Shown one piece after another: positions 24,101 through 33,307 of a stretch of DNA of 64,000 bases. Each line of letters starts with the position of its first letter. Within the stretch, counting starts at the first letter, position 1. The position numbers were made by a program, and so were the translations under genes. The notes under the pieces were generated by a model. The model saw only the letters and a list, made by a program, of their open reading frames with translations. It was not told the origin of the DNA and did no database searches. The DNA lies in the NCBI GenBank assembly GCA_963841445.1, contig CAWJCP010000007.1, forward strand, positions 18,155 to 82,154. The letters run 5' to 3'. The stretch comes from Mayfieldus sp963841445. GTDB taxonomy: Bacteria; Actinomycetota; Thermoleophilia; Solirubrobacterales; 70-9.

Positions 24101-25330
24101 TTACTGCAGGTTGCTGCGCAGCAGGCCGATCTGGCGACCGATCTCGTCGGTCCGGTGACCGGACTCGGCGGCGACGCTGCCGATTTGATCGAGAAGGGCC
24201 ACCAGCCTCCGATTGAAGGTCGGGAGCTCGGCGGCGGCGACCCGGACCTGATCGAAGCCGAGCAGGACGAGATCGTCCATGCTCGGTGTGATCGCCACGA
24301 ACCGGGCCACGCCGTCGGGGTCGGCGCGAAGGCTGCAGGGAGGTTCGGTGCGAGCCGCGCGCAGCAGCAGATCGGCCAGTTGACTCATGGCGGTCTCGGC
24401 TGTCGTCGGGTCGTTGACGCCCGGGGAGAGCCCTCGCAGCGTTATGTCGGCGAGCTGTCGGATCGGGAAGGCGATGTCCTGGACTAGGGTTCGCTCGCGT
24501 CCCAACTCGAGGGCGTCATGCACCTTGGAGGCGAAGGCTTCGCGGTCAGCGTCGGCGGCGATCTCGACCAGGGTTGTCCCGGAGAGCACGAAGTCGCCGA
24601 GCGCCGCGCGCTGGACGGCGATGCCCTCTTCCTCGCGAGCTGCAGCCAGCACGGCGTCGCCGTCAATGGCGTTGAAGAAGCCGCCGCGCCCGGCGCGCAG
24701 GGGAAAGCAGCCGGCCGCCAGTCGTCGCTCGAGCTCCTCGGCGTCCGCCTCCGGGTGTGCGGCGGGCGTGCCGATGCCGGCCGGGAAGCGCCGCTCGAGC
24801 AGGGGCCGGGCGTCGCGCCCGATTCGATCGATCACAGTCTCGGCCTGCAGCAACACGATGACGTTGTGGATGAAGGCTGCGAAGAGAGCGAATGCCACCA
24901 CGGCCCCCGCTACCCCAACCGTCAGGACAAGGTTCGGCTTCCCGGTCGCGGACTGAAGCCGGCCGAGCGCGATCAGGGCGTAGACGAATACACCGAGAAA
25001 GGCGGCCAGGGTCACGCGGCTGAGCCGATCGGTCTGAAAGGTGCGCAGGACGCGCGGGCTGAGCTGTTGAGAGGCGAGCTGGAGTGCGATCACGGTGACC
25101 GAGAAGGCGATGCCGGCGACGGAGACGGTGACCGTGGCGATGGTCTGCAACAGCCCGCGGGCGCTCGCGGAGTCCGAGGTAGTGAATATCCCGAGCCTCC
25201 CGTTCGAGGCGTCGTCGAGGAGGGGAACGACGAACCCGAGGATGCCGCCGGCGAGCATGGCGACGGCCGGCAGCAGCCAGAAGCTGCGGCGCGCGACGTC
25301 CATGAAAAGCGATGGCTTGAGTCGGTTCAT
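24101..25330 (-). CDS. DUF2254 family membrane protein
   Basis: 409 residues. N-terminal hydrophobic segments near 17-37 (FWLLPAVAMLAGGILGFVVP), 60-85 (LLQTIATVTVSVAGIAFSV), 107-122 and 134-158 match DUF2254, with the conserved QLASQQLSPRVLRTFQTDRL and VLGVFVYALIALGRL-like stretch. The C-terminal half is soluble and has DIAFPIRQLADITLRGLSPG and NDPTTAETAMSQLADLLLR, also typical. Function of the family is unknown. A weak hairpin separates it from the patatin gene. Confidence 0.9.
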   Translation of the reverse strand: MNRLKPSLFMDVARRSFWLLPAVAMLAGGILGFVVPLLDDASNGRLGIFTTSDSASARGLLQTIATVTVSVAGIAFSVTVIALQLASQQLSPRVLRTFQTDRLSRVTLAAFLGVFVYALIALGRLQSATGKPNLVLTVGVAGAVVAFALFAAFIHNVIVLLQAETVIDRIGRDARPLLERRFPAGIGTPAAHPEADAEELERRLAAGCFPLRAGRGGFFNAIDGDAVLAAAREEEGIAVQRAALGDFVLSGTTLVEIAADADREAFASKVHDALELGRERTLVQDIAFPIRQLADITLRGLSPGVNDPTTAETAMSQLADLLLRAARTEPPCSLRADPDGVARFVAITPSMDDLVLLGFDQVRVAAAELPTFNRRLVALLDQIGSVAAESGHRTDEIGRQIGLLRSNLQ

Positions 25331-25360
25331 CGGCCCCTGCCAGCCTTTGCCAGATCGCTG

Positions 25361-27187
25361 CTAGCTGTCGTAGAGCTCGTCGACCTGCTGCTCGTACTTC
25401 GAGGCGACGACGGCGCGCTTGACCTTCAGGGTCGGGGTCAGCTCACCGCCCTCCTGCGAGAGGTCCTGGGGGAGGATGCGGATCTTCTTGACCTGCTCGA
25501 CGCGGGCGAACTTGCGGTTGATCTGCTCGATGTGGGCATCGATCTCCGCCTGCACCTTCGGGTTTGCGGCTAGAGCCTCGGGGTCCTGCGGCAGGTCGTG
25601 CTCCTTGGCGTAGGAGACCGCCTCCTCGGGATCGAGGGTGACCAGCCCCACCAGGTAAGGCCGCCGGTCGCCGATCACGACGCATTGTGAGACCAGCGGA
25701 TGCTGCTTGATCTCGGCCTCGAGGTTGGCGGGGGTGATGTTCTTGCCTCCCGCCGTGATGATGATGTCCTTCTTTCGGCCGGTGATCTTCAGGTAGCCGT
25801 CCTCGTCCATCTCGCCGATGTCCCCTGTGTGCAACCAGCCATCGACGAGCGTCTCCCGGGTCGCCTCCTCGTTCTTGTAGTAGCCCTGGAAGATGTTCGG
25901 GCCCTTGACGAGGATCTCACCGTCGTCGGCGATCTTCACCTCGCAGCCGGGAAACGGCTTGCCGATCGTGCCGATCTTGTAGTCGTCCGGGGTCGATATC
26001 GTCGCCGCGGTCGAGGTCTCGGTCATGCCCCAGCCCTCGAGCACGAGCACCCCGGCGGCCTCGAAGAAGCGCAGGATGTCGGGGTTGATCGGCGCGGCGC
26101 CGGAGACCGCCAGCCGCAGTCGCCCGCCGAACAGGGCGCGGATCTTGGCAAGCACCTGGCGGTCCGCGAACGCATACTGGAGTCGCAGCAGCGGACCGGG
26201 CTCACGGCCCTGGCGCTCGAGCTCGCGAACCTTGTGCCCGACCCCGATCGCCCAGTCGAAGATCGCCTTGGTGGCCCCCCCGGCGGCGTCGGCCTTCGCG
26301 TTCGCGGCCGTGTAGATCTTCTCGAAGATCCGCGGGACGGACGGGAAGTAGGTCGGCCGCACCTCTACCAAGTCAGTGGCGATCTTGAGCGGATCGCGCT
26401 GCCAGTAGGCCAGTGTCGCGCCGAGGTCGAAGCTGCCGAACTGGATCAGGACCGCGAACGAGTGCGCCAGGGGGAGGAACAGATAGGTCAGCTCCTCCTC
26501 CTCGATCACCGAGACGGAGTTGACCATGTCCAGCATCGAGCGGTAGTTGCCGTGGGTGATCACGCAGCCCTTCGGGGGCCCCGTTGTGCCCGACGTGTAG
26601 ATGAACGTGCAGACGTCGTCCGGAGTCACCGAGCGCCAGCGCTGCTCCCACTCCGATTCGTCGCGCTCGGCGCCGCGCGCGGCGAGATCCTGCATCGAGA
26701 TCGCGTCATCGCTTGAGCCGGTCATGCGGATCACCCGTTCGAGCTGTGGGCACTGGTCGCGGACGGCGCGGATCTTCTCCATCTGCTCGTCGTCCTCGAC
26801 CACGACGACCTTGGCGTCGGAGTCGGTGAGCACGTAGGCGCACTCCTCGGGCGAGTTGGTCTGGTAGATCGGCGCCACCACTGCCCCGGCGGTGAGCGCG
26901 GCGAAATCGAAGTAGGTCCACTCGGGACGGGTGTTGGCGAGGATCGAGACCACGTCGCCCTTCTCGACCCCGAGCTGCATCAGCCCGAGCGAGAGGTCGC
27001 GGACCGTCTCACCGACCTCGGTGAAGCTGCGGGTGACCCATTCGCCGGGGGCATCCGTGAACATCACGGCCTTGCCGGGCCCGAAGCGCACGATCGCGTT
27101 CGGAAGCAGGTCCGCGATGGTCAGGCTGCGACTCTCGTCGCTGCGCTCGGTCGTCGCCTCGACGCCCGGCCGTACCGCTTGCTCCAT
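25361..27187 (-). CDS. Long-chain fatty-acid-CoA ligase (AMP-forming)
   Basis: 608 residues, ANL superfamily. The AMP-binding P-loop is YTSGTTGPPKGC, followed by the A5-like GWGMTETSTAATIS, the A8 region LHTGDIGEMDEDGYLKITGR and the adenylation lysine region KKDIIITAGGKNITPANLE. This matches FadD15/FACL-type long-chain ligases that activate fatty acids to acyl-CoA for lipid synthesis or degradation. It is downstream, on the same strand, of the small HTH-like gene, with an AAGGGAG-type stem-loop between them. Confidence 0.95.
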   Translation of the reverse strand: MEQAVRPGVEATTERSDESRSLTIADLLPNAIVRFGPGKAVMFTDAPGEWVTRSFTEVGETVRDLSLGLMQLGVEKGDVVSILANTRPEWTYFDFAALTAGAVVAPIYQTNSPEECAYVLTDSDAKVVVVEDDEQMEKIRAVRDQCPQLERVIRMTGSSDDAISMQDLAARGAERDESEWEQRWRSVTPDDVCTFIYTSGTTGPPKGCVITHGNYRSMLDMVNSVSVIEEEELTYLFLPLAHSFAVLIQFGSFDLGATLAYWQRDPLKIATDLVEVRPTYFPSVPRIFEKIYTAANAKADAAGGATKAIFDWAIGVGHKVRELERQGREPGPLLRLQYAFADRQVLAKIRALFGGRLRLAVSGAAPINPDILRFFEAAGVLVLEGWGMTETSTAATISTPDDYKIGTIGKPFPGCEVKIADDGEILVKGPNIFQGYYKNEEATRETLVDGWLHTGDIGEMDEDGYLKITGRKKDIIITAGGKNITPANLEAEIKQHPLVSQCVVIGDRRPYLVGLVTLDPEEAVSYAKEHDLPQDPEALAANPKVQAEIDAHIEQINRKFARVEQVKKIRILPQDLSQEGGELTPTLKVKRAVVASKYEQQVDELYDS

Positions 27188-27236
27188 CTCTCTCCTAGCT
27201 CTCGGCTGCCCTGATCAAGAAACCATCACCCAGCGA

Positions 27237-27285
27237 CTCCCTTGGGGAAGTCTAAGGGAGAGTTGAAGGAGGGAGAGGGCCCTCT
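27237..27285 (-). other. Two hairpins between small HTH gene and acyl-CoA ligase
   Basis: CTCCCTT (27237-27243) and AAGGGAG (27254-27260) form a perfect 7-bp stem with a 10-nt loop. AGAGGGCCCTCT (27274-27285) is a perfect 12-bp palindrome beside it. Both lie just after the stop of the small gene and before the ligase start on the reverse strand. They could terminate or process the short upstream transcript; no T tract is visible. Confidence 0.4.
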
Positions 27286-27292
27286 GGGAGAC

Positions 27293-27472
27293 CTAGGCGG
27301 CGCTGGCTTGGCTGTTCTGCTCGCTGATGCTGCGCAGCGAGGAGAGGAAGAGGGTCTTGTCGATTCTGCCGTTGAAGATCGGGACTCCCATCTCCATGCA
27401 CTTGGCGATCACCTCCCGCCGCTTCATGTTCATCTCATCGGCGAGCTCGGTCGGCGTCAAGTGAACGGCCAC
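27293..27472 (-). CDS. Small IF2-N / HTH-like protein
   Basis: 59 residues (AVHLTPTELADEMNMKRREV, then IAKCMEMGVPIFNGRIDKTL and FLSSLRSISEQNSQ). The pattern LADEMNMKRREVIAKCMEMGVPI resembles the small helical IF2-N domain found at the start of initiation factor 2 and some small nucleic-acid-binding proteins. The start is GTG because a perfect GGAGGAG ribosome binding site lies 5 nt upstream and a near-consensus promoter is placed for a 28-nt leader. It is too short for most gene finders and is embedded in a longer spurious frame. Function is unknown. Confidence 0.75.
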   Translation of the reverse strand: MAVHLTPTELADEMNMKRREVIAKCMEMGVPIFNGRIDKTLFLSSLRSISEQNSQASAA

Positions 27473-27506
27473 TGGCACTCCTCCTCCTAAGCGATTTGGA
27501 AAGCCA

Positions 27507-27534
27507 TATATACCGCTTGCGACGGATGTGTCAA
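27507..27534 (-). promoter_or_regulatory. Strong sigma70-type promoter for the small IF2-N/HTH gene
   Basis: On the reverse strand, TTGACA (27534-27529) is followed by TATATA (27512-27507) with 16 nt between them. The surrounding DNA is AT-rich compared with the rest of the window. The predicted start leaves a leader of roughly 28 nt before the GTG with a strong ribosome binding site. This is the best consensus promoter I see in the window. Confidence 0.8.
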
Positions 27535-27567
27535 CCGAAAAACTCGAAATTGCGGGGGCTTTCGGTT
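27533..27567. promoter_or_regulatory. Inverted repeat overlapping the -35 box (operator candidate)
   Basis: AACCGAAA (27533-27540) and TTTCGGTT (27560-27567) form a perfect 8-bp inverted repeat with a 19-bp centre. One arm overlaps the -35 TTGACA of the reverse-strand promoter. This is a plausible repressor site, possibly autoregulation by the small HTH-like protein (inference). The other arm lies 21 bp from the end of the NIF3-like gene. Confidence 0.4.
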
Positions 27568-27588
27568 CACCTTCTCGGAGATGCTCGC

Positions 27589-28348
27589 TCAGATCGGGTT
27601 CGGGACGTCGATGAACCGGTGCTCGACCCCGAAGCGCTCGGCGATCAGCTCGCCGAGCCGGCGCACCCCGAAGGTCTCGGTCGCGTAGTGGCCGGCGGCA
27701 AAGAAGTGGATCCCGCCCTCCCTCGCATCGCCCATCACCGGCTCCGAGGGCTCGCCGGTCAGGTAGGCGTCGAGGCCCAGATCGATCGCGTCGCGAATCT
27801 GCTTCGATGCCCCGCCGCTGACGATTCCGATCGAATGGATTCGCTGCGGGCCCGCGGCGAAGACCAGCGGCTCGCGGCCGGCCAGCTCGGTGACGCGCTC
27901 GGTCAACTGGTCCGCCGAATAGCCCCTCGGCGCGCTTTCCGACCGCGCCGATCGGCTGTCCCCCGTGCACCGAGAAGGACCCCACCCGCTCGAACCCGAG
28001 GCCGGCGCAGAGAAGCGCGTTGTTGCCGATCTCGGGATGGGCGTCGAGGGGCAGGTGATAGCCGGCCAGGGAGACGCGCTCGCCGAGCAGCGGTCGCAGC
28101 CGATCCGCCATCTGCTCGCTCAGCGCCTGGGGTTGGTCGCCCCAGAACAACCCGTGGTGGGCTATCGCCAGCTGGGCACCGGAGTCGATCGTCGCCTCGA
28201 TGAAGGCGCGGTTGGCCGATACGCCCGTCGCCACCCTCTCCACCTCCGCCGAACCGGGGACCTGGAGTCCGATCGGCCCGTAGTCCTCGAACGAGGCGAC
28301 GTCGAGCAGCTCGTCGCAGAACTCGATGATCTCGTCCCGGGACGCCAT
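27589..28348 (-). CDS. NIF3-like family protein (frameshifted)
   Basis: NIF3/YbgI proteins are dinuclear-metal, ring-shaped proteins of uncertain activity, often called GTP cyclohydrolase I type 2 homologues. The N-terminal part (MASRDEIIEFCDELLDVASF; metal-binding AIAHHGLFWG; GYHLPLDAHPEIGNNALLCA) and the C-terminal part (RIHSIGIVSGGASKQIRDAI; GIHFFAAGHYATETFG) are in different frames. They join near 27,925, after IGAVGKR, by a one-base shift: the text resumes as RGYSADQLTERVTELAG. ATG 28348 is preferred over an upstream TTG. The gene is probably intact in the organism. Confidence 0.85.
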
Positions 28349-28409
28349 CGCCAAGACGCTATGCCAGCGGCGCTGGAGCGCGCAGCGCGCCTCCGCGGCG
28401 CCGTCTATC

Positions 28410-28415
28410 TACGAT
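28410..28415 (+). promoter_or_regulatory. -10 box TACGAT, 6 nt before the next ATG
   Basis: TACGAT ends 6 nt before ATG 28422, with no ribosome binding site. The geometry equals that at adk and rplQ, which supports a leaderless start. Confidence 0.4.
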
Positions 28416-28421
28416 TCAGCG

Positions 28422-28688
28422 ATGGCGCAGAGCAGGGCAACGAGCGAGCAGGCGGCGGGACGCGGCTCCTTCATCGAGTCGCTGATGGACACCGACCTGT
28501 ACTCGATGGGGGCATTCTTCAGCGACGAGCACCCGGAGCTCGTCGAGGAGGTGGTGCGGCGCAGCGTCTCGATCGAGGAGCAGGGGCTGCAGGCCTACGC
28601 GGCGGCCGAGGAGATCAGCGTCGAAGAGGGCTTTCGGACCCTGCTCACGGGGCTCGCGGTGCGCTATTACAAGGCGGTCGCGGGCTAG
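28422..28688 (+). CDS. Conserved small protein of unknown function
   Basis: 88 residues (MAQSRATSEQAAGRGSFIES onward), predicted all-helical: LMDTDLYSMGAFFSDEHPEL, EEVVRRSVSIEEQGLQAYAA, and FRTLLTGLAVRYYKAVAG. I do not recognise a named family. The downstream DsbA-like gene starts 16 nt later, so the two may be cotranscribed. It diverges from the NIF3-like gene. Confidence 0.65.
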   Translation: MAQSRATSEQAAGRGSFIESLMDTDLYSMGAFFSDEHPELVEEVVRRSVSIEEQGLQAYAAAEEISVEEGFRTLLTGLAVRYYKAVAG

Positions 28689-28704
28689 TGGGGCGACTGA
28701 GCAG

Positions 28705-29430
28705 ATGAATGCCGCGGCGGCTCAGAGCAGCCGGCGGCGCGGCCGCTGGCTAGTGCTCGCGGTGCTGAGCCTCGGCACGATCGCGCTTCTCTACGGGATC
28801 TACGACCTCTCGACCCAGAAGCCCGACCGAGGCCAGGTGCAGGTGCAGGGCATTGGCGACTCGCTGGAGATCTTCGGGGGCGTGCGCCAGGACGAGGACC
28901 GGCTCGGCTCCCCGGACGCCCCGGTCTCGATCGACATCTTCGATGACCTCCAATGCGGGAACTGCCGGCGGCAGTTCCTCTCCACGATCCCCTCGCTGGT
29001 CGAGAACTACGTCCGGCCCGGTGAGGTGCGGCTCGACTATCGCCACTACTCGTTCAGCCCTCGCACCGAGGAGCTCGGCTTCTACGGCGCCGAGGCGGCA
29101 GCCGACCAGGGCTACGCCTGGCCCTACATCTACCTCTTCTTTCGCAATCAGTCCGAGGCCGAGCGGTTCGGCATCGACCGCGACTTCCTGACCGCGATCG
29201 CCGGCTCCATACCGGAGCTCGACGTGCCGGCCTGGCGCGACTATCTCGACCAGCAGGGGGGGACCGACGGCGCAATCGCGAAGCGGCTCGCCGCCTACGA
29301 GAAGCTCGGCTTCGACCTTCGGATCCGCGCCCGGCCGGCGGCGATCGTAAGCGGGCCGGGCGGGACGCGCACGCTCCAGGACGGTCCCAGCCTCGCGCAG
29401 ATCACCGCCGCGATCGAGGCGGTGCGCTGA
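28705..29430 (+). CDS. DsbA-like membrane-anchored thioredoxin-fold protein
   Basis: 241 residues with an N-terminal membrane anchor (GRWLVLAVLSLGTIALLYGI, about residues 13-32) and a periplasm-side thioredoxin fold. The active site is CGNC at Cys84 and Cys87 (IFDDLQCGNCRRQF), and the helix insertion with YGAEAAADQGYAWPY matches DsbA/ScoI-type oxidoreductases. It likely oxidises or isomerises disulfides in secreted proteins. A VKOR-like gene, which could recycle it, lies at 36-37 kb. Confidence 0.9.
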   Translation: MNAAAAQSSRRRGRWLVLAVLSLGTIALLYGIYDLSTQKPDRGQVQVQGIGDSLEIFGGVRQDEDRLGSPDAPVSIDIFDDLQCGNCRRQFLSTIPSLVENYVRPGEVRLDYRHYSFSPRTEELGFYGAEAAADQGYAWPYIYLFFRNQSEAERFGIDRDFLTAIAGSIPELDVPAWRDYLDQQGGTDGAIAKRLAAYEKLGFDLRIRARPAAIVSGPGGTRTLQDGPSLAQITAAIEAVR

Positions 29431-29487
29431 TCTGCGAAGCACCGAGCCGTCGGAGCTTCGGGCGAAGCCGCGACATCTCGGTCTCGC

Positions 29488-29961
29488 TTGGCACGGTGCG
29501 TCGCAGCCAGCGCCGCGCCCTACGGCTACACGGTCACTCTCTGGAGCTCGGGCGCAATGTTGATGCACTTTCGCGGCACCCCCAACGTCGGCGACGTCTT
29601 CCTGTTCGCGGCTGGAGCGCTCGCGGGCTTCAGCATCCTTGGCGTCGCCGCGCACCGGACTCTGCGCATGAACGACCCGCTGCCGATGGGCCCGGAGCGG
29701 GTGGTCGTCGGGATCATGCACTGGTTTGCCGTTGGGATCGCGCTCGGCGCGGTCGCGCTGGTGGAGCAGATCAGCAGCTGGACGGCCTGGGCGCTGGGTT
29801 CGTTCGCCGGCACGGTCATCTATCTGTCTGGCGCCAGCCTGCAGCTGGCGCTGCTCGCGCGGCGCGGGCTCGCGGCGGCTGACCGGCGGGACGCCCTCTG
29901 GGATAATCGCCTCTCTCGGGGCGTGGCGCAGCCTGGTAGCGCGCACCGTTCGGGTCGGTGA
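29488..29961 (+). CDS. Putative four-helix membrane protein, 3' end overlaps tRNA-Pro
   Basis: 157 residues in this frame with hydrophobic segments near 40-58 (VFLFAAGALAGFSILGVAAH), 78-96 (VGIMHWFAVGIALGAVALVE) and 101-130. The start (TTG 29488) is uncertain; the hydrophobic part begins around residue 12 (PYGYTVTLWSSGAMLMHFRG). The last 15 codons lie inside the tRNA-Pro gene, so the true stop may be earlier if the sequence has an indel. Family not recognised. Confidence 0.55.
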   Translation: MARCVAASAAPYGYTVTLWSSGAMLMHFRGTPNVGDVFLFAAGALAGFSILGVAAHRTLRMNDPLPMGPERVVVGIMHWFAVGIALGAVALVEQISSWTAWALGSFAGTVIYLSGASLQLALLARRGLAAADRRDALWDNRLSRGVAQPGSAHRSGR

Positions 29962-29990
29962 GGTCCCCGGTTCAAATCCGGGCGCCCCGA
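29917..29990 (+). tRNA. tRNA-Pro (anticodon CGG)
   Basis: Full cloverleaf: acceptor CGGGGCG with CGCCCCG, D arm GCGC-AGCCTGGTAG-CGCGC region, anticodon stem ACCG/CGGT with loop TTCGGGT giving anticodon CGG (29951-29953), variable GAGGT, T arm CCCGG-TTCAAAT-CCGGG, discriminator A. No 3' CCA is encoded. It reads Pro CCG codons, the most used Pro codon in such a GC-rich genome. Confidence 0.95.
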
Positions 29991-30012
29991 TTGTCACCGC
30001 CGTGCTCGGCCC

Positions 30013-30240
30013 TCAGGCCGGCTTGTAGCGATCGTTCTGGCAGCGCGGGCAGACCGGCAGGTTGGTCACCTTGCCCGCTTCGATCTCCAGCTCCTGACCG
30101 CAGTTGGTGCACTCGAAGCGACCCGGGGTAACGGTCTCACCGGCAAGGTAGGGATGCCCGGGGCAAAAGTCTCCTTCATCGGCGGCGCGCCGCTTGGGCG
30201 GTGCCGGCAAGCAGTGCGCCGCCGGCGAGCAGGGCGCCAC
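30013..30240 (-). CDS. Small zinc-ribbon protein
   Basis: 75 residues in the longest frame; the conserved part is DEGDFCPGHPYLAGETVTPG, FECTNCGQELEIEAGKVTNL and PVCPRCQNDRYKPA. Cys pairs CTNC and CPRC plus an upstream CPGH form a zinc ribbon. The start is unclear: GTG 30240 overlaps the end of the upstream oxidoreductase by 65 nt, and a TTG at 30210 is an alternative. It probably binds zinc; function unknown. Confidence 0.6.
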   Translation of the reverse strand: MAPCSPAAHCLPAPPKRRAADEGDFCPGHPYLAGETVTPGRFECTNCGQELEIEAGKVTNLPVCPRCQNDRYKPA

Positions 30241-33225
30241 CCGCGATCGCCGCAGCCCTGGCCCGCGTGCTACCGCCGTCGAGCGTCACGTCGGGGTAGC
30301 CACGCTCCGGATATTGCCCGACCGAGCCTTCCCGGCCTTGGTCCAGCGCCATCTTGATCACCTGCGCGGTGTGCAGGGGCCGGCGGTCGGTGAGCTGCTC
30401 GACCTGGGTCTTGCAGGAGAAGCCGTCGGCGATCAGCAGCGCGTCCTTGGGAGCCTCGCGCACCGCGGGCATCAGCCGCTGCTCGCCGATCTGCACCGAG
30501 ATCTCGTGGTGGCCGCGCTCGAACCCGAAGGAGCCGGCGAGCCCGCAGCAGCCGGAGTCGAGGACCTCGAAGTCGAGACCGAGGCGCTCGTAGAGGTCCT
30601 GCTCGGCGCTCGTGCCCATCACCGCCTTCTGGTGGCAGTGGCCGTGGACCAGCGCCCGGCGCTCGAGTCGCGGGGCGCGCCAATCCTTCGCGTGGTGCTG
30701 CAGGAACTCGGCCAGGGTGAGCGTCTGCAGCGAGAGCCGCTTCGCGTCCTCGTCGTGGGGCATCAGGTTGGGAAGCTCGTCGCGGAAGGACGCCACGCAG
30801 CTCGGCTCGATCCCGACCATCGGCGTGCCCGCCTGGATCTGGGGGCGCAGCTCGTCGAGCATCCGCCCCCAGAACCGCTTCGCGGTGTCGAGCATCCCGT
30901 AGTCGTAGAGCGGGCGCCCGCAGCAGAGCGCTGCTGCGGGCACGACGACGCGAAAGCCGGCGTCCTCGAGCACCTCGACCGCCGCCTTCATCGGCTCCGG
31001 GTGCAGGAAGTTGTTGAAGGTGTCGGGGAAGAGCAGCACCGGCTCGGCATTGGGGTTGACGGCGGCGCGGCCGGCGAACCAGTCCTTGAAGGTCTGGGTA
31101 GCGAAGGGCGGCATCGGGCGCTTCGGGGTCAGCCCGCCGGCGAGCTGCACGACCTGGCGCAGGCCCGGCGTCTGGGTGATCGCGTTGGCGAGCCGCGGAA
31201 AGCGCGCCGCGAGCCGGGCATGGAACATGATCAGCCCCATCGAGTAGGCGGCGAGCGGCCGCAGCCGGCGCTTGTAGTAGCCGGAGAGGAACTCCGCCTT
31301 GTAGGTCGCCATGTCGACGCTGACCGGGCAGTCGCCCTTGCAGCCCTTGCAGGAGAGGCAGAGGTCGAGCGCCTCGTGCACCTCGTCGGAGCGAAAGCCG
31401 TCCTGCACCGTGTCGCCCTCGAGCATCTCGTAGAGGATCCGGGCGCGCCCGCGCGTCGTGTGCATCTCGTCGCGGGTCGCCATGAAGCTCGGGCACATCG
31501 TGCCGCTGTCGGTCTCGCGGCACTTGCCGGCGCCGACGCAGCGCAGCGCCGCGTGGGCGAAGCTGCCGCCGTCCTCGGGATAGGAGAAGTGGGTCGGCGG
31601 CTCGGGCGGGCTGTAGCCGGCGCCGAGCTTCATGTTGGAGACGATCGGGTAGGGGTCGACGACCTTGTGCGGGTTCATCCGGTTCTGCGGGTCCCAGATC
31701 GCCTTGAACTCGCGCATCGCCTCGAGCAGCTCCTCGCCGTACATCTTCGGCAGCAGCTCGCCGCGCGACTGGCCGTCGCCGTGCTCGCCGGAGAGCGAGC
31801 CGCCGTACTCGACCACCAGCTCGGCCGCCCGCTCGAGGAAGCTGCGCCAGGTGCGCAGCCCGCCGGCGCTGCGCAGGTCGAAGTTGATCCGGCAGTGCAC
31901 GCAGCCGTCGCCGAAGTGCCCGTAGAGCGCCGCCCGGTAGTCGTGCTCGTCGAGCAGCTTCTGAAAACGGCGCAGGTAGTCGCCGAGGTGCTGCGGGGGC
32001 ACCGCCGCGTCCTCCCAGCCCGGCCAGTGATCGCGCTCGCCGGGGACGTAGGAGGTGGCGCCGAGGCCGGCCTCGCGGACCTCCCAGAGGCGCCGCTCCT
32101 GCTCGGGGTCGTCGAAGAGCTGCATGTTCGGCGCGCTGCTGTCCTTCTCGAGCTGGTCGATGCACTCGCGCGCCCGCGCGTCGCTCTCGTCCTTGCTGTC
32201 GGCGCCGAACTCGACCAGCAGGAACGCGTTTCCCTCGGGCAGCATCGTCAGCTCGCCGGTGTGCTGCTTGCGTACGACCATGTCGTGGATCAGCTTCTGG
32301 TCGATCCCCTCCAGCCCCACGGGGCCGAAGTCGAGGATCTCCATCACGTGGTCGGCGGCGTGGTAGACGTCCTCGTAGCCGAGCACCAGCAGCGAGCGGG
32401 CCGGCGGCGAGTGGACGAGGCGCACCGTTGCCTCCAGCACCGAGACCAGCGTGCCCTCCGAGCCGACCAGGGCGCGGGCGACGTTGAAGCCGTTCTCGGG
32501 CAGCAGCTCGTCGAGGTTGTAGCCGGAGACACGGCGCGGGATGTCGGGGAACTGCTCGCGGATCAGCTCGGCGTGGCGGTCGCGCAGGTCGCGCATGCGG
32601 CGGTAGATCTCGCCCCGGCGCCCGCCGGCGGCGATGATCCGCTCCAGCTCGGCCTCCGGAGTCGGCCCGACCCGCATCCGCAGCCCGTCGTAGGTGACGA
32701 CGTCGAGCTCTTCGACGTTGTCGGAGGTCCTGCCGGCCATCACCGAGTGGACCCCGCAGGAGTTGTTGCCGATCATGCCGCCGAAGGTCGCGTATTCGTG
32801 GGTCGAGGTGTCCGGGGCGAAGGTGAGGTTGAATGCCGCCTCGGTGCGGTTGGAGAGCTGATCGCGGATCACGCCGGGCTGGACCGTCGCGCAGCCCGCG
32901 TCGGGGTCGACCTCGACGATCTCTCGCATCTGCTTCGAGAAGTCGATCACCACGGCGACGTTGGTGGTCTCGCCGGAGAGGCTCGTCGCGCAGCCGCGCG
33001 AGAGCACCGGCGCCCCGTGCTCGCGGCAGGCGGCGATCGCCGCCACCGCGTCCTCGGCGTCGCGGGGATCACGACGCCGATCGGCGCCTGGCGGTAGTTG
33101 GAGCTGTCGTGCGAGTAGATCGCTCGGCTGCCGGCGTCGAAGCGCACCTCGCCGCGGACGGCCTGCGACAGGTCGCGCTCCAGCGCCGCGGCGTCGATCT
33201 CCTCGATCCCCTCCGGGGCCAGCAT
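30176..33225 (-). CDS. YdiJ-like FAD-binding oxidoreductase with Fe-S and CCG domains (one frameshift)
   Basis: About 1016 residues after correction, close to E. coli YdiJ. It combines a D-2-hydroxyacid dehydrogenase-type FAD domain (SRGCATSLSGE, FGGMIGNNSCGVHSVMAGRT, GHFGDGCVHCRINFDL), 4Fe-4S ligands (CLSCKGCKGDCPVSVDMATY) and a GlpC/GlcF-type CCG region (CCGRPLYDYG, HGHCHQKAVMG, DSGCCGLAGSFGFERG). It should oxidise a D-2-hydroxyacid such as D-lactate or D-2-hydroxyglutarate. The N-terminal 55 residues (MLAPEGIEEIDAAALERDLS) are in another frame and join near 33,068 at PIGVVIP, where one C of a C-run seems missing. C-terminal hydrophobic tail. Confidence 0.9.
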
Positions 33226-33307
33226 CTCGTGGCCGTTGAGCTCGGCCTTGCGCTCGCGCCAGGCGGCGAGCGCGGGATTGGTCCATCGCCTTCGCGTGGC
33301 TGCGCGC

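Noticed and set aside
30194..33097. Long open frame of 967 codons on the + strand
   Set aside because: It is antisense to the YdiJ-like gene, which has clear FAD and Fe-S motifs; the frame is Val/Leu/Glu/Arg-rich low complexity typical of GC-rich antisense shadow.
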